Origin: Bacteroidales bacterium
GTDB lineage: Bacteria > Bacteroidota > Bacteroidia > Bacteroidales > Muribaculaceae
NCBI GenBank assembly: GCA_003150235.1
Contig: QAMW01000048.1
Location: 1 to 64,000, forward strand
Length of the DNA stretch: 64,000 nucleotides
Direction of reading: 5' to 3'
Under the pieces are notes generated by a model. It did no database searches. It was not told the DNA's origin and was given only the letters and a program-made list of their open reading frames with translations. A program made the translations under genes and the position numbers. The first letter of the stretch is position 1; each line of letters begins with the position of its first letter. Shown here piece after piece: positions 27,036 to 35,396 of this stretch.

Positions 27036-27293
27036 ATGGACGAAAAAGAACTCGCACAGGTGATTGAGAACGCTGTCAACAACTTCTCATTCAATCCGAA
27101 GAAAGTGGCTGAACAGGTGCCTTTCATGCACCGCACACTACAGCAGAATGTCTATAAGCTCTGCAAGGCTGTCATTGAGGTTATCGGAGCAGATGACTAC
27201 GGCACAGACCCACGTAATCAGGCATCGCACGACGAAGCAAAGGCTATGCTCCACTACCTCAAGGAACATGGACGCTACATACCGCTGATTTAA
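27036..27293 (+). CDS. Small hypothetical element protein
   Basis: 85 residues from ATG 27036; an upstream frame to 26946 runs through the conserved leader and is unlikely to be translated. Helical composition (KELAQVIENAVNNFSFNPKKVAEQV), no domain recognised. First gene of a run of four closely spaced small genes to 28099. Confidence 0.65.
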   Translation: MDEKELAQVIENAVNNFSFNPKKVAEQVPFMHRTLQQNVYKLCKAVIEVIGADDYGTDPRNQASHDEAKAMLHYLKEHGRYIPLI

Positions 27294-27316
27294 GAAACTC
27301 ACAAATACTCACAACT

Positions 27317-27568
27317 ATGGAAAAGAAATTCTATCTTGTTACCACGCTGATTGAATATTCAGCAGAAAGCATCACGGATGCTCACGCCCTTTACGAGGAT
27401 TATGAAAAGGCGAAGGAGGCAATGGCTGTAGAAATCGAAAATGCCGCCGAGAACTTTGAGGACCAGGAAGGCGATACGATTGTCGATGTCGAGACCTGCC
27501 GCGAATGGCGCAACGATGACGGCTACGGCTATACCGTTGGCATCGAGGAACTCACTCCGATTAAATGA
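27317..27568 (+). CDS. Small acidic hypothetical protein
   Basis: 83 residues, strongly acidic (AENFEDQEGDTIVDVETCREWRNDDGYG). No family recognised. Sits 23 bases after the previous gene and 6 bases before the next, so co-transcribed. Acidic small proteins of mobile elements are sometimes DNA mimics, but nothing here proves that. Confidence 0.65.
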   Translation: MEKKFYLVTTLIEYSAESITDAHALYEDYEKAKEAMAVEIENAAENFEDQEGDTIVDVETCREWRNDDGYGYTVGIEELTPIK

Positions 27569-27574
27569 AGCTGT

Positions 27575-27814
27575 ATGGAAACCGGTGTTGAAAAAGTTCC
27601 CACATACGCCCTATGCTATCTGGTGAACGGCGACGCCACCGGCCTCACAGAGCAGGAAGTCAGTGAAATCGACTCCCTGCTCCGTGAGCAATCGGTGGAA
27701 CTTGTCTGCCCTCCTGCAAGTGATGAACAATGGCAGCCATACTTCAGCAGCTCCCCGTGGTTCGGGAAGCCCTGCGAGGTGATTGACTGCGACATAGTAT
27801 ATCGTGTAACTTAA
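27575..27814 (+). CDS. Small hypothetical protein (YALCYLVNGDATGL type)
   Basis: 79 residues. The YLVNGDATGLTEQEV and PWFGKPCEVIDCDIVY segments look like a conserved family of short element- and phage-borne proteins, but I do not recall an assigned function. Within the 27036-28099 operon. Confidence 0.65.
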   Translation: METGVEKVPTYALCYLVNGDATGLTEQEVSEIDSLLREQSVELVCPPASDEQWQPYFSSSPWFGKPCEVIDCDIVYRVT

Positions 27815-27826
27815 ATCAAATTCTAT

Positions 27827-28099
27827 ATGAAGAAACTCCTATTGATATTCTTCCTCTACCTTTTGGTGGAGGGAGACAACGTGATAGGCGACGGACTTTA
27901 TGTCTATCACCGTGGCAAACACGCCGTTGACGAATTGAAAACGAAAGTCGATGAATATTACCCCCGTGTTCAGGCAGTCGATACCGTTATGGCAAAGGCT
28001 CTGTCAGACGCTTATCGGGAGCCGACTGATACTGTAGCCGCCCCATATACCCAAGAAAGACAGATGATTAAAAGGACGAGAATGGTTACATCGCCGTAG
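27827..28099 (+). CDS. Small protein with N-terminal hydrophobic helix
   Basis: 90 residues. The N terminus (MKKLLLIFFLYLLVEG) is a membrane anchor or signal peptide, followed by a soluble, partly helical region. Its 3' end overlaps the convergent downstream gene by 14 bases. Function unknown. Confidence 0.6.
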   Translation: MKKLLLIFFLYLLVEGDNVIGDGLYVYHRGKHAVDELKTKVDEYYPRVQAVDTVMAKALSDAYREPTDTVAAPYTQERQMIKRTRMVTSP

Positions 28100-28673
28100 T
28101 CTCCGGTCTCTTAATCCTGTCTGTCGGGATGCCCTGTCTGCGCAGGATGCGGAAAAGGGTTGTCTTGCCGATGTCATTATGCCTTAATATGTCACTGATA
28201 TTTAGGCCGGTGAGATACATACCTATGATGCGGCTGTCCCTTTTATTCTTACGTTCACGAGGTTTCTCCTGAATGTTGGACGGCAGGTGGAGCGGTTTCT
28301 CGCCGTTTTCCTTTTTTAATTTCACCACATCTGAAGTCAGCGTCTTGAACGCTGATACTATATTCCTGTCTGATTCGCCGACATATAGTATGCCGGCGGT
28401 GTCAATTCTATCCTCTACGGAGACAAGACGTATGTTGCGTGCGTCGCAGTATTCCAGAAGCACCGCAAGCTGTGTGCATCCGTTGACGATATGGCACAGC
28501 CGTGGTACGATTATCTCGTCATTGTTTACGATCTGCCTGAAAAGAGTCTTTCTCTGTGGGCGTGTCACGGTATCATACTGCGACTCTTTGAATATCCGGC
28601 AACACTCCATTTCGTTCATCCATCCGATTGTGGAGTCTGTTGCCTGGTGTAATATGTATCCGTATCTTGCCAT
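28086..28673 (-). CDS. Serine-recombinase-like protein lacking catalytic residues
   Basis: 195 residues from ATG 28673 (MARYGYI), the first start after the -7 box at 28702-28709; a frame to 28754 lies upstream of that box. The N-terminal 110 residues follow the resolvase fold pattern (GYI...., RPQRKTLFRQIVNNDEIIVPRL, LLEYCDARNIRLVSVEDRIDT). The catalytic positions are changed: the R8-V-S10 of active enzymes reads L8-H9-Q10, and the LDRLGR arginines read LCHIVN. A C-terminal helix-turn-helix (IIGMYLTGLNISDILRHNDIGKT, split here by its turn) is intact. Likely a DNA-binding protein derived from a recombinase, perhaps a regulator. It is not an obvious pseudogene because the frame is full length. 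Confidence 0.7.
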   Translation of the reverse strand: MARYGYILHQATDSTIGWMNEMECCRIFKESQYDTVTRPQRKTLFRQIVNNDEIIVPRLCHIVNGCTQLAVLLEYCDARNIRLVSVEDRIDTAGILYVGESDRNIVSAFKTLTSDVVKLKKENGEKPLHLPSNIQEKPRERKNKRDSRIIGMYLTGLNISDILRHNDIGKTTLFRILRRQGIPTDRIKRPETTAM

Positions 28674-28701
28674 TCGTAAAATTGTGTTTTGATTGAGTTT
28701 G

Positions 28702-28709
28702 CAAAGATA
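28702..28709 (-). promoter_or_regulatory. -7 box for the recombinase-like gene
   Basis: TATCTTTG on the minus strand, 29 bases upstream of the chosen ATG. Identical to the abiE box. Confidence 0.55.
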
Positions 28710-28926
28710 ACGCAGCAATAGAATATTATTGTCTGGCTTACAATATTTTAACAATATAAATATTATCCCTTTTTGTAAATAATGTTAGAGAAAGTAGCCA
28801 ATATTTATATACTTTTTCACACATTTGTCTTACTCTCTGCAAGATAACCCCATTATAAATATAATCCCATATCATAAAGAAGATTAAAGCCTTGAACTCA
28901 GGCTTTTACGGATTGTTTTATGCGCT

Positions 28927-28934
28927 TATCTTTG
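28927..28934 (+). promoter_or_regulatory. -7 box for the 28964 operon
   Basis: TATCTTTG, 30 bases before ATG 28964. It decides the start: the longer frame from 28892 begins upstream of the promoter. Confidence 0.6.
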
Positions 28935-28963
28935 CACCTCGAAAAACCAATCGTACAATTTCA

Positions 28964-29419
28964 ATGACAAACGGAACCATAGAACGCTTTTTAGAGTCGG
29001 CGGCTTTGAAGCTGCCGGCAATCATCAAACCAAGACTTGAAAACAGGACGGCACGCGAGGTATATGACGAATACGCATATCTCAACTTCTCGCTTCCTGA
29101 AGATCTTTCCATCGAAGAGTTCTGCGATGAACTCAGCGAATCATACGGAACGACTGTGCTGTATCACCACATGCGCTCCGTCGATACCGACTACGGACAT
29201 TCTATCTGTGCCTTTCAGGAGCCGGGCACGGGCGTGATGTTCCAGCTCTGTGCCACAACAGACTCCCGCGGCAAAATCACCGAGGCGGATGTGAAGGTTT
29301 TCTTCTCCCTCGAAAGGATGCTTGCGGAGCTTCGGGCCACCCTCGGCAGAGCCGCGATGCAGACCGGCCGGTTCGCATACGGGATTACCGACCATGAATT
29401 GCTGAGCCTTTTCTTCTGA
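28964..29419 (+). CDS. Hypothetical element protein
   Basis: 151 residues from ATG 28964 (MTNGTIERF). Helical N terminus, acidic middle (SLPEDLSIEEFCDELSESYG), no recognised domain. Its stop and the next ATG overlap (TGATG), so translation is coupled to the following gene. Confidence 0.7.
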   Translation: MTNGTIERFLESAALKLPAIIKPRLENRTAREVYDEYAYLNFSLPEDLSIEEFCDELSESYGTTVLYHHMRSVDTDYGHSICAFQEPGTGVMFQLCATTDSRGKITEADVKVFFSLERMLAELRATLGRAAMQTGRFAYGITDHELLSLFF

Positions 29420-29772
29420 TGACCGACACCCTCGCCGAACATCTGATAGACGTAATCGACTGGCACAGGACGTGGATCAAGGCAGTTGATTTCGGGTCAT
29501 ACCGCAGAGGTGTCGCGGTAACGGATGCGTCAGTTATAAGAGTCCCTTCAAGAGTCTTCCGTCTCGAAGTGAGGATTGCTCTTTACGGATACAGGCGCGG
29601 AATGATATTGTCAGTCCCCGAAGGACGTATCGACGAAGCAATATCCGCCTGCTCCTCACAGGACAGGTCTCTGATTTCCCGGGTCAATACTCTTTCCCTT
29701 ACATTCAGTGATGTCAACATGATTTTCTCCAAAGCCTCATGGGGAACCCTCGACCTGGGTCTTGAGGCATAA
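29419..29772 (+). CDS. Hypothetical protein, coupled to upstream gene
   Basis: 117 residues, mildly basic, beta-rich middle (VIRVPSRVFRLEVRIALYGYRRGMILSV). No family recognised. It ends 7 bases before the start of a membrane-protein gene, forming a three-gene operon. Confidence 0.65.
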   Translation: MTDTLAEHLIDVIDWHRTWIKAVDFGSYRRGVAVTDASVIRVPSRVFRLEVRIALYGYRRGMILSVPEGRIDEAISACSSQDRSLISRVNTLSLTFSDVNMIFSKASWGTLDLGLEA

Positions 29773-29779
29773 CCAATCA

Positions 29780-30286
29780 ATGAACTCAAATATGCAAATG
29801 TTCCTCCATTTTTATCCGGCAATCGTCACCATGCTGTCGATGTTCTTCTATCGCCGGGACTCGCCGAAGATGCAGAACTTCTATCGCCGAATGACATTCA
29901 GTCTTTCTGCCCGCAAACTTTTCGTATCGCTGCTGATGCTGCTGATGCTCTCTTTCAACTTCTGCTATCTCCAGAGCTACGGCGTAAACTGGGCGCTCGG
30001 AATCGGAACGGTTCTATGTCTGTCGATGTTTTCTTTCCGGATAACTGAACGCAGCCTGTTCTGGCTGCAGGCAAGGCTCGGTATCGGTCTGGCTTTCATA
30101 GCCATGCTGACCTGTGTCGTCGAACCTGCGGTATGGCCTCTTTCAATGAATCTTTACATATTCTCCATCGGTTCTTTTTTCTATCCCTCGGAAAAACTGA
30201 TTCGGCATCTGAAATCGCCGGAAAACTTCTCCCGATACTCCGCGTGTGCGGACACAACTCTTATAACCGGATACTATTCACGTTGA
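29780..30286 (+). CDS. Small multi-pass membrane protein
   Basis: 168 residues from ATG 29780. Three or four predicted membrane helices: about 5-22, 45-65 (LFVSLLMLLMLSFNFCYL), 72-92 (WALGIGTVLCLSMFSF) and 100-122 (GLAFIAMLTCVVEPAVWPL). Short basic loop after the first helix. No transporter family recognised; the setting in a mobile element allows an entry-exclusion or envelope role, but that is a guess. Confidence 0.65.
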   Translation: MNSNMQMFLHFYPAIVTMLSMFFYRRDSPKMQNFYRRMTFSLSARKLFVSLLMLLMLSFNFCYLQSYGVNWALGIGTVLCLSMFSFRITERSLFWLQARLGIGLAFIAMLTCVVEPAVWPLSMNLYIFSIGSFFYPSEKLIRHLKSPENFSRYSACADTTLITGYYSR

Positions 30287-30470
30287 CTCCGGGATGGTTG
30301 TCTTTCTGCAAAGTTAATCGCCGCCTCGGTTTACTCTCCAAAACAGGCCGTCGGTCTCACTGAGATTTTGGTTCGTAAGATGCGGCAACTTGTATGGCAG
30401 AAAACAACCGGTTTCCCGTAGCCAATGAGAACGGTTCTCGAAAGTGAGGGAAACAATAAAACTCACCGAT
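30287..30470 (+). other. Untranslated leader with shared AGGGAAA element
   Basis: Begins with TCTGCAAAGTTAATCGCCGC (from about 30302), similar to the opening of the leader before ssb copy 2. AACCG ... CGGTT (30408-30435) can pair. AGGGAAACAATA at 30447-30458 precedes the ATG at 30471. On the minus strand 30306-30313 also reads as a TAnnTTTG box. Confidence 0.4.
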
Positions 30471-30848
30471 ATGGATAAACAATATGTAATGCACGTTGCG
30501 GAGACTATCCGCCAGCAGCTTCTCGCTACCACCCCCGTTGATGTCATCTGCTCATGGGGTGCCCTCCATGGTTTCATCGCCACCGCCTACAAGGACATGG
30601 CAACACTCAAGTTCTTTGTCAAGGGCAGACTCTTCAAAGGCTATGTGCTCATCGCCTATAACGAGATGGATTACTATGAGATCTATCTTCAGAACGAGTC
30701 CGGCACGAAGTGTATCCACGAGGAATGTTATTTCGACCAGCTCGGCGAGGTCATTGACGTAGCCATCGAACGCGGAGAAGACGCCGAAGAATACGAGGCT
30801 TTTTGCGCGGAGGAAAAAGCAAAACTGATGCGCGGAGAGATTGACTGA
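30471..30848 (+). CDS. Hypothetical element protein
   Basis: 125 residues from ATG 30471 (MDKQYVM). Helical N terminus, then a beta-rich region (TLKFFVKGRLFKGYVLIAYNEMDYYEIYL, broken by turns) and an acidic helical tail (AIERGEDAEEYEAFCAEEKAKL). No family recognised, though proteins of this size are common next to mobilization genes. Followed by a strong stem-loop. Confidence 0.65.
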   Translation: MDKQYVMHVAETIRQQLLATTPVDVICSWGALHGFIATAYKDMATLKFFVKGRLFKGYVLIAYNEMDYYEIYLQNESGTKCIHEECYFDQLGEVIDVAIERGEDAEEYEAFCAEEKAKLMRGEID

Positions 30849-30863
30849 ACGCAATGCGGAGAC

Positions 30864-30933
30864 AAGGGGTGCCACCGACCGGCAACGGCACGGAGCATCC
30901 CGGCTCTCGCCGTTTGGCAAAGAGTGCCCCTTT
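30864..30933 (+). terminator. Large branched stem-loop after the 30471 gene
   Basis: AAGGGG (30864-30869) pairs with CCCCTT (30927-30932), with inner pairing CAACGGC / GCCGTTTG and a central GGAGC-type hairpin; pyrimidine-rich TTTCTATTCCC follows. Likely a terminator. Confidence 0.55.
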
Positions 30934-31006
30934 CTATTCCCTCCTGTTAGGAATTTACCTTTTATAAACTGATAATAAATCTCTTGTTCAATTACCACAT
31001 TACTTC

Positions 31007-31849
31007 ATGACCAAAAACAAGTATGACCGTCAGACCTCTCACAGCCGCCCGTGGTGTGTGAGGCTCACTCCCGAGATAATGGCTTATCTCTCCGCTCCGA
31101 CCAAGTACGGGGCATCGAGGCTGAGTGCATATCTCTTCCTTCTGCGCAGTGTCGCGGAAACGACAACCGTTTATAATCCGGCTTTTGGACGCACCTTCAG
31201 TCTGGAAGCAGGACAGCTCGTAATCTCGATTACCGACCTTGCCGACCGCTGGAACTGGGCGCGCGAGACCGTGCGCAAGTTCTTCGACCAGATGGAGTCT
31301 TTCGGACTTCTGACCAAGTCGCAGCTTGACCGCTGCTCACTCGTCACCATGGCGATGGTGTGGACCGATGCCGGATGCGCCCCTGCTTTTATGATGCCGT
31401 CTGTCCCGTTTGTAGTTCCGAAGGTGCTTTCCGACAAAATGGACGAATGGCTCGACGGCGATATTACCGACAGCGAGTTTGTCGAGATAATTGAAGATGC
31501 CATTGCGGATTTTGGCAACACTGGTGTCAACGTGTCTCCGAACACAATTTCCGCTTTGCAGTATTCACTGATCCGGCAGATGGTCCGCAAATGGCAGACA
31601 TCCGGATCTGACCTTCCCGAGACGCCTGACACCTACAGTATCGAGTGCCTTGGACGCATCTTCTCGGTGTGTCTGTCCGGCAACTGGACGCACTGGCTCC
31701 GCCTCCTGAAAGGTTTCAGTCCCGGTATCGGTTCCGAATCCGGAATAACGGCTATCGCCAGAACGCCGTCTGCTATCGCCGACGCCCGGGTCGTGCTCGA
31801 CGGGCTGTTCATCCACTTGAAAGTCGATTTCACCTCAAATAACCGCTGA
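31007..31849 (+). CDS. Winged-helix DNA-binding protein, replication/mobilization accessory
   Basis: 280 residues. Residues about 60-110 (LEAGQLVISITDLADRWNWARETVRKFFDQMESFGLLT, split by the turn) are a winged-helix module like those in phage and plasmid replication proteins. The rest is helical and unrecognised. It lies directly upstream of the structured region and the relaxase gene, which suggests a role in oriT processing or replication of the element; this is inference. Second choice: a transcription regulator. Confidence 0.7.
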   Translation: MTKNKYDRQTSHSRPWCVRLTPEIMAYLSAPTKYGASRLSAYLFLLRSVAETTTVYNPAFGRTFSLEAGQLVISITDLADRWNWARETVRKFFDQMESFGLLTKSQLDRCSLVTMAMVWTDAGCAPAFMMPSVPFVVPKVLSDKMDEWLDGDITDSEFVEIIEDAIADFGNTGVNVSPNTISALQYSLIRQMVRKWQTSGSDLPETPDTYSIECLGRIFSVCLSGNWTHWLRLLKGFSPGIGSESGITAIARTPSAIADARVVLDGLFIHLKVDFTSNNR

Positions 31850-32147
31850 AACGAGCCGCGGCTTGTTCCTTAACGCCTCCGGTAGTCCAACGGTTGTAGG
31901 ACGCTGTCCAGACCTCTCAGACGCGCTCTGCGCGGTTCTCCGGGTATATGCCTGCCCGATTACCGTAGTTATCGTTCAGGTCAGCTTATAGACAACGCGC
32001 TTGCGCGAGTTGCCGCATAAGTACCATGCGGGGTAGCCTAATACCCCCTCGGATTGAAAATCCTCCGGGAGTTGCCGCATACGGCAGGCCATTCAGGAGC
32101 AAGCTCCGGCCGTTTTTAGATTTCATTAACCTCTAATTTTCAGTTAT
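31850..32147 (+). other. Structured non-coding region, candidate oriT
   Basis: About 300 bases just upstream of the relaxase, dense in repeats. Hairpins: GTCC/GGAC (31896-31913), GCGC/GCGC (31924-31934), CGCGC-TT-GCGCG (31996-32007), GGATT-GAAA-ATCC (32051-32063) and GGAGC-AA-GCTCC (32096-32107) followed by GGCCGTTTTT. A 13-base direct repeat GAGTTGCCGCATA lies at 32007-32019 and 32069-32081. Origins of transfer of MobV elements usually lie directly 5' of the mob gene, so oriT is the first hypothesis; the nick site cannot be assigned. Confidence 0.5.
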
Positions 32148-33608
32148 ATGGCTAAACAGGTTATCGACTTCCATGCTTCGGCGGGAATGTCGCCCAATCA
32201 GTCAAACGAGCATCAGCGACGCTGGTCTGACCGCAGTTGGAATGTTGCCGTTAAGGGCGGCAACTATGACCGCACCAGGGCACATCTCAATTTTGAGGTA
32301 GCCCGCGGTGGCATCGTGCAGCCCATTGATCAGTCCAAAAGCATTCCCCGACGAATCAGGGAAACGCTTGCGGCACGCGGAATCATCGACCCGAATGAGG
32401 AGATGAAGCGGAAAGGCAAGGAGCCGAATCGCCGCACCGTTGTCAACATCATCTTCGGAGGAAGCCGCGACCGGATGCACCAGCTGGCATTCGGGAGTCA
32501 GACCGTCAATCTGGAACATGGCGCGGACAATTCTCATATCACCCGCTGTAAAGACATCGAGGATTGGGCAAAGGATATTTACAGATTCGCCTGCGACAAG
32601 TGGGGCGAAGACAACATCGTAGGTTTCTATGTTCACCTCGATGAGAAAAATCCGCACATTCACTGCACTTTATTACCTATCACTCAACGCAATAAGTTTT
32701 CGTTTAAGGAACTGTTTGCGGGCAAGGACAAAATCGAGTTCAAGGAACGCACCCTCCGGCTGCACAATGAGCTTGCCGAAGTCAACGCGCGCTGGGGTCT
32801 CGGCAGAGGTCAGAGCATCATGGAAACGGGAGCACGCCACAGGACTTCCGAGGAATACCGGCGGGAACTGCGTCAGGAGTGCGATGATCTGGAACTTCAG
32901 ATAAGCGAGAAGCATGAGACTTTGAAGGAGCTGTATGCGGATATACGTAAGGCAGAGAAACGCTGCAAGGGTCTCACCACGATGATCAGCAATCTTGAGG
33001 CGCGCGAGACTGACCTCAATTCTGAGATAGCGCAGCTTGAGGCTGACATCGAATCGGGAACCGGCGATGCCGCTGACCTGCGTCGCCGAATCGCCGACCT
33101 TGAGAATCAGCTGAGAACTACCGCATCGTCTCTCGCAGACAAGCGTCTCAAACTCAAGACTGCCGACCGGCAACTCGCACAGCTTCAGGAAGAGCTGGAA
33201 GCCGTCAACGAGAAGCGTGCCAATGCGCAAAGTGACTACCTCAAGTTCACGGACAAGAATCAGGAGCAGATGCGCATGAGACTGACGGATGCCGTTTTCG
33301 GAAGGTCAGTTGTCGATATGCGCTCGTTGTTAGCTGCCATGACGCCGGAACAGAAAGCGGAGTTCGACGGGGAATTTCTTATGGCAATGGCGGAGAAGCC
33401 CAACGAGATATTGAAGTGCGCGATGTATCTGTTCGTCGGCTATCTCGACGGTGCCATCCAGTTCGCCAAGGGAAGCGGCGGCGGAGGCGCGTCTTCCGAC
33501 CTGCCGTGGGGCCGTGATCCGAAGGAAGATGACCGTCGTTTCGCCTACCGCTGTATGATGCAGGCTCACAAGATGCTCCGTCCGGCATCCAAACAGGTCA
33601 AGCGTTAA
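32148..33608 (+). CDS. MobV-family relaxase (Mob/Pre)
   Basis: Nicks oriT and leads the transferred strand, 486 residues. The relaxase domain (about 1-225) has YDRTRAHLNFEV near 42-53 and the metal-binding H163-L-D-E-K-N-P-H170-I-H172 motif, hallmark of Mob_Pre (PF01076). Residues about 235-375 form a long coiled coil (heptads rich in L, E, K), typical of MobV C termini. A glycine-rich GSGGGGAS linker near 443-450 precedes the basic tail. The candidate oriT lies directly upstream. Confidence 0.92.
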   Translation: MAKQVIDFHASAGMSPNQSNEHQRRWSDRSWNVAVKGGNYDRTRAHLNFEVARGGIVQPIDQSKSIPRRIRETLAARGIIDPNEEMKRKGKEPNRRTVVNIIFGGSRDRMHQLAFGSQTVNLEHGADNSHITRCKDIEDWAKDIYRFACDKWGEDNIVGFYVHLDEKNPHIHCTLLPITQRNKFSFKELFAGKDKIEFKERTLRLHNELAEVNARWGLGRGQSIMETGARHRTSEEYRRELRQECDDLELQISEKHETLKELYADIRKAEKRCKGLTTMISNLEARETDLNSEIAQLEADIESGTGDAADLRRRIADLENQLRTTASSLADKRLKLKTADRQLAQLQEELEAVNEKRANAQSDYLKFTDKNQEQMRMRLTDAVFGRSVVDMRSLLAAMTPEQKAEFDGEFLMAMAEKPNEILKCAMYLFVGYLDGAIQFAKGSGGGGASSDLPWGRDPKEDDRRFAYRCMMQAHKMLRPASKQVKR

Positions 33609-33749
33609 TAACACATTTGGAGTGCCATAAATAAGTGCCGATTGCTTGATATTCATAAAGCAACTTAAATAATCGGCTGATTTCCAGCCATTATTTCTAT
33701 TCCGCACCTTTTATGCTTTCCTTTGCACTCAAATTTCAAAACCAATCAG

Positions 33750-35252
33750 ATGAAACACAAACTCTATATACTCTCAGCAGCCCTGATGGCAAGTGCCGTC
33801 AGCTCGGACGCTTTCGCTTATGCAACTCCGATATATTCTAAAAGCAGGGATATTGGGGAGCTTCTCTACAAGCCGTCAATCTCTTATAATAATGATGTCA
33901 TCGAGTCGCCCGGATGGAAAGGCAACTGGTTTGTCGGTTCCAACGGCGGCATCAATGCCTTCCTCGGGACACCTATGGGATGCAACGATCTCGGCGGCCG
34001 CATCAAGGGTCAATTCGGCATCAACGCCGGCAAGTGGTTCACTCCGACAGTAGGCAGCAGGGTGTCCTTCAACGGCTATTGGCTCAAAGGTGCCGACAGC
34101 AGGACTCAGGACGGCTGGGGCATTTCCTCGGAAATCCTCTGGAACCTCACAAATTCGCTGTATGGCACCCACGAAAGCAACCGCTTCGGACTTGTTCCAT
34201 ATCTCGGTGTGGGGATGCTCCACAACCGTCAGGCCCAGACCAACCCATTCGCTCTCAGCTATGGTGTCATAGCCCAATACGGCATTACTTCCAGATTGAA
34301 GCTGAATCTTGAATTAGGATGCAAGACCACATTCTCCGACTTCGATGGTGCCGGAACGCCCAACCGCTTCGGTGGTGACAATATCTTGTCTCTGTCTGCC
34401 GGTGTATCTTTCACATTAGGCAGCACAGGCTTCCGCAAGGTTGTCGATGCCCGACCGGTAATGCTTGACAATTCACGGCTGCGCGAGCTTTGCCTTTCGC
34501 TCTCGGATGAGAATGACCGGTTGTCGCGTAAATCTTCAAATGATGCCCGTATCGTTGCCGAACTGAAGAAGATTCTGGAGATCGAAGGTTTGCTCTCCAG
34601 ATATGGCAACATCTTTAATAATGAATCTGACAACGGGGATGTTGTAAGAGCCTATCCGGTCAATGACTATTCGGGACTGAACAGCCTTCGTGCCCGTCTC
34701 AAAGGTGCCAACAATGATTACAGCTCCAAGATGCTCAAAGAACTTGAAGGTCTTGATGACATAGATGATGAAATCGACTTCATCGACAACATCCTCAATG
34801 ATACTCCTGCCGATTCTCTCTCCGGATTAGCGCATGGAGTCAACAAGGATGTCTCACCTAAGCCGGTTGACATATCGGATGGAGACAGTTATCTGGCAAT
34901 GATTCAGTCAGGCAAGCAGTGTATCGGAAGTCCTATATTCTTTTTCTTTGACCTCGGAACCACCAATCTCACAGATCGTTCACAGCTTGTCAACCTTGAC
35001 GAGATTGTCCGTGTCGCCAAGCAGTATGGCCTAAAACTGCGTGTAACCGGAGCTGCTGACAGCGACACAGGAACTTCCGAAATCAACCATAGACTTGGCA
35101 ACGACCGAGCCGACTATATCATCAGCCAGCTTCAGGAACGAGGCATCAGCACCTCCCTCATAACCAAAATCAATCGTGGCGGCATCGACCGTTTCAATCC
35201 CGGTGAAGCCAACCGCCACTGCAAGATAGAACTATTTCTTACTGCCAAGTAA
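33750..35252 (+). CDS. OmpA-family outer-membrane protein
   Basis: 500 residues from ATG 33750 (MKHKLYIL). Signal peptide cleaved near residue 23 (SDAFA). Residues about 45-235 form a beta barrel (alternating aromatic strands, NWFVGSNGGINAFLG, VPYLGVGMLHN, LNLELGC). A short coiled coil follows (about 250-285), then an OmpA peptidoglycan-binding domain with GAADSDTGTSEINHRLGNDRADYI near 444-468, where the Asp and Arg contact peptidoglycan in the family. It sits 141 bases after the relaxase. A near-consensus TTCCTTTG box is at 33718-33725. Its role in a mobile element is unclear: recipient surface change or mating-pair stability are possibilities. Confidence 0.85.
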   Translation: MKHKLYILSAALMASAVSSDAFAYATPIYSKSRDIGELLYKPSISYNNDVIESPGWKGNWFVGSNGGINAFLGTPMGCNDLGGRIKGQFGINAGKWFTPTVGSRVSFNGYWLKGADSRTQDGWGISSEILWNLTNSLYGTHESNRFGLVPYLGVGMLHNRQAQTNPFALSYGVIAQYGITSRLKLNLELGCKTTFSDFDGAGTPNRFGGDNILSLSAGVSFTLGSTGFRKVVDARPVMLDNSRLRELCLSLSDENDRLSRKSSNDARIVAELKKILEIEGLLSRYGNIFNNESDNGDVVRAYPVNDYSGLNSLRARLKGANNDYSSKMLKELEGLDDIDDEIDFIDNILNDTPADSLSGLAHGVNKDVSPKPVDISDGDSYLAMIQSGKQCIGSPIFFFFDLGTTNLTDRSQLVNLDEIVRVAKQYGLKLRVTGAADSDTGTSEINHRLGNDRADYIISQLQERGISTSLITKINRGGIDRFNPGEANRHCKIELFLTAK

Positions 35253-35296
35253 AACTATTTTTCATAATTGGATGTAAATTTGTGCATGTTGCGAAG

Positions 35297-35324
35297 CAGC
35301 TCGACCGTGAGGCCGGGCTGTTTT
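35297..35324 (+). terminator. Intrinsic terminator at the right end of the element
   Basis: CAGCTCGACC (35297-35306) and GGCCGGGCTG (35311-35320) pair with one mismatch and one G-U, GTGA loop, followed by TTTT. It separates the OmpA-family gene from the convergent aryl polyene operon. Confidence 0.75.
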
Positions 35325-35396
35325 GTAGATATATGAGATACTGTATACCTGTCGAATTGATTATAGGTTCGTAATCAGGATTCGGCATTTCTTTGT

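Larger units (their letters stand above)
18964..35252. mobile_element. Integrated mobilizable element (IME-like); ends not defined
   Basis: This block contains a tyrosine recombinase, AbiE toxin-antitoxin genes, two SSBs, small element-type unknowns, a serine-recombinase-like protein, a structured region and a MobV relaxase. No VirB4/TraG-type transfer genes are in the block, so it looks mobilizable by helper elements and not self-transmissible. The limits given are those of the first and last genes; I found no flanking direct repeat that would prove attL and attR. Confidence 0.7.
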
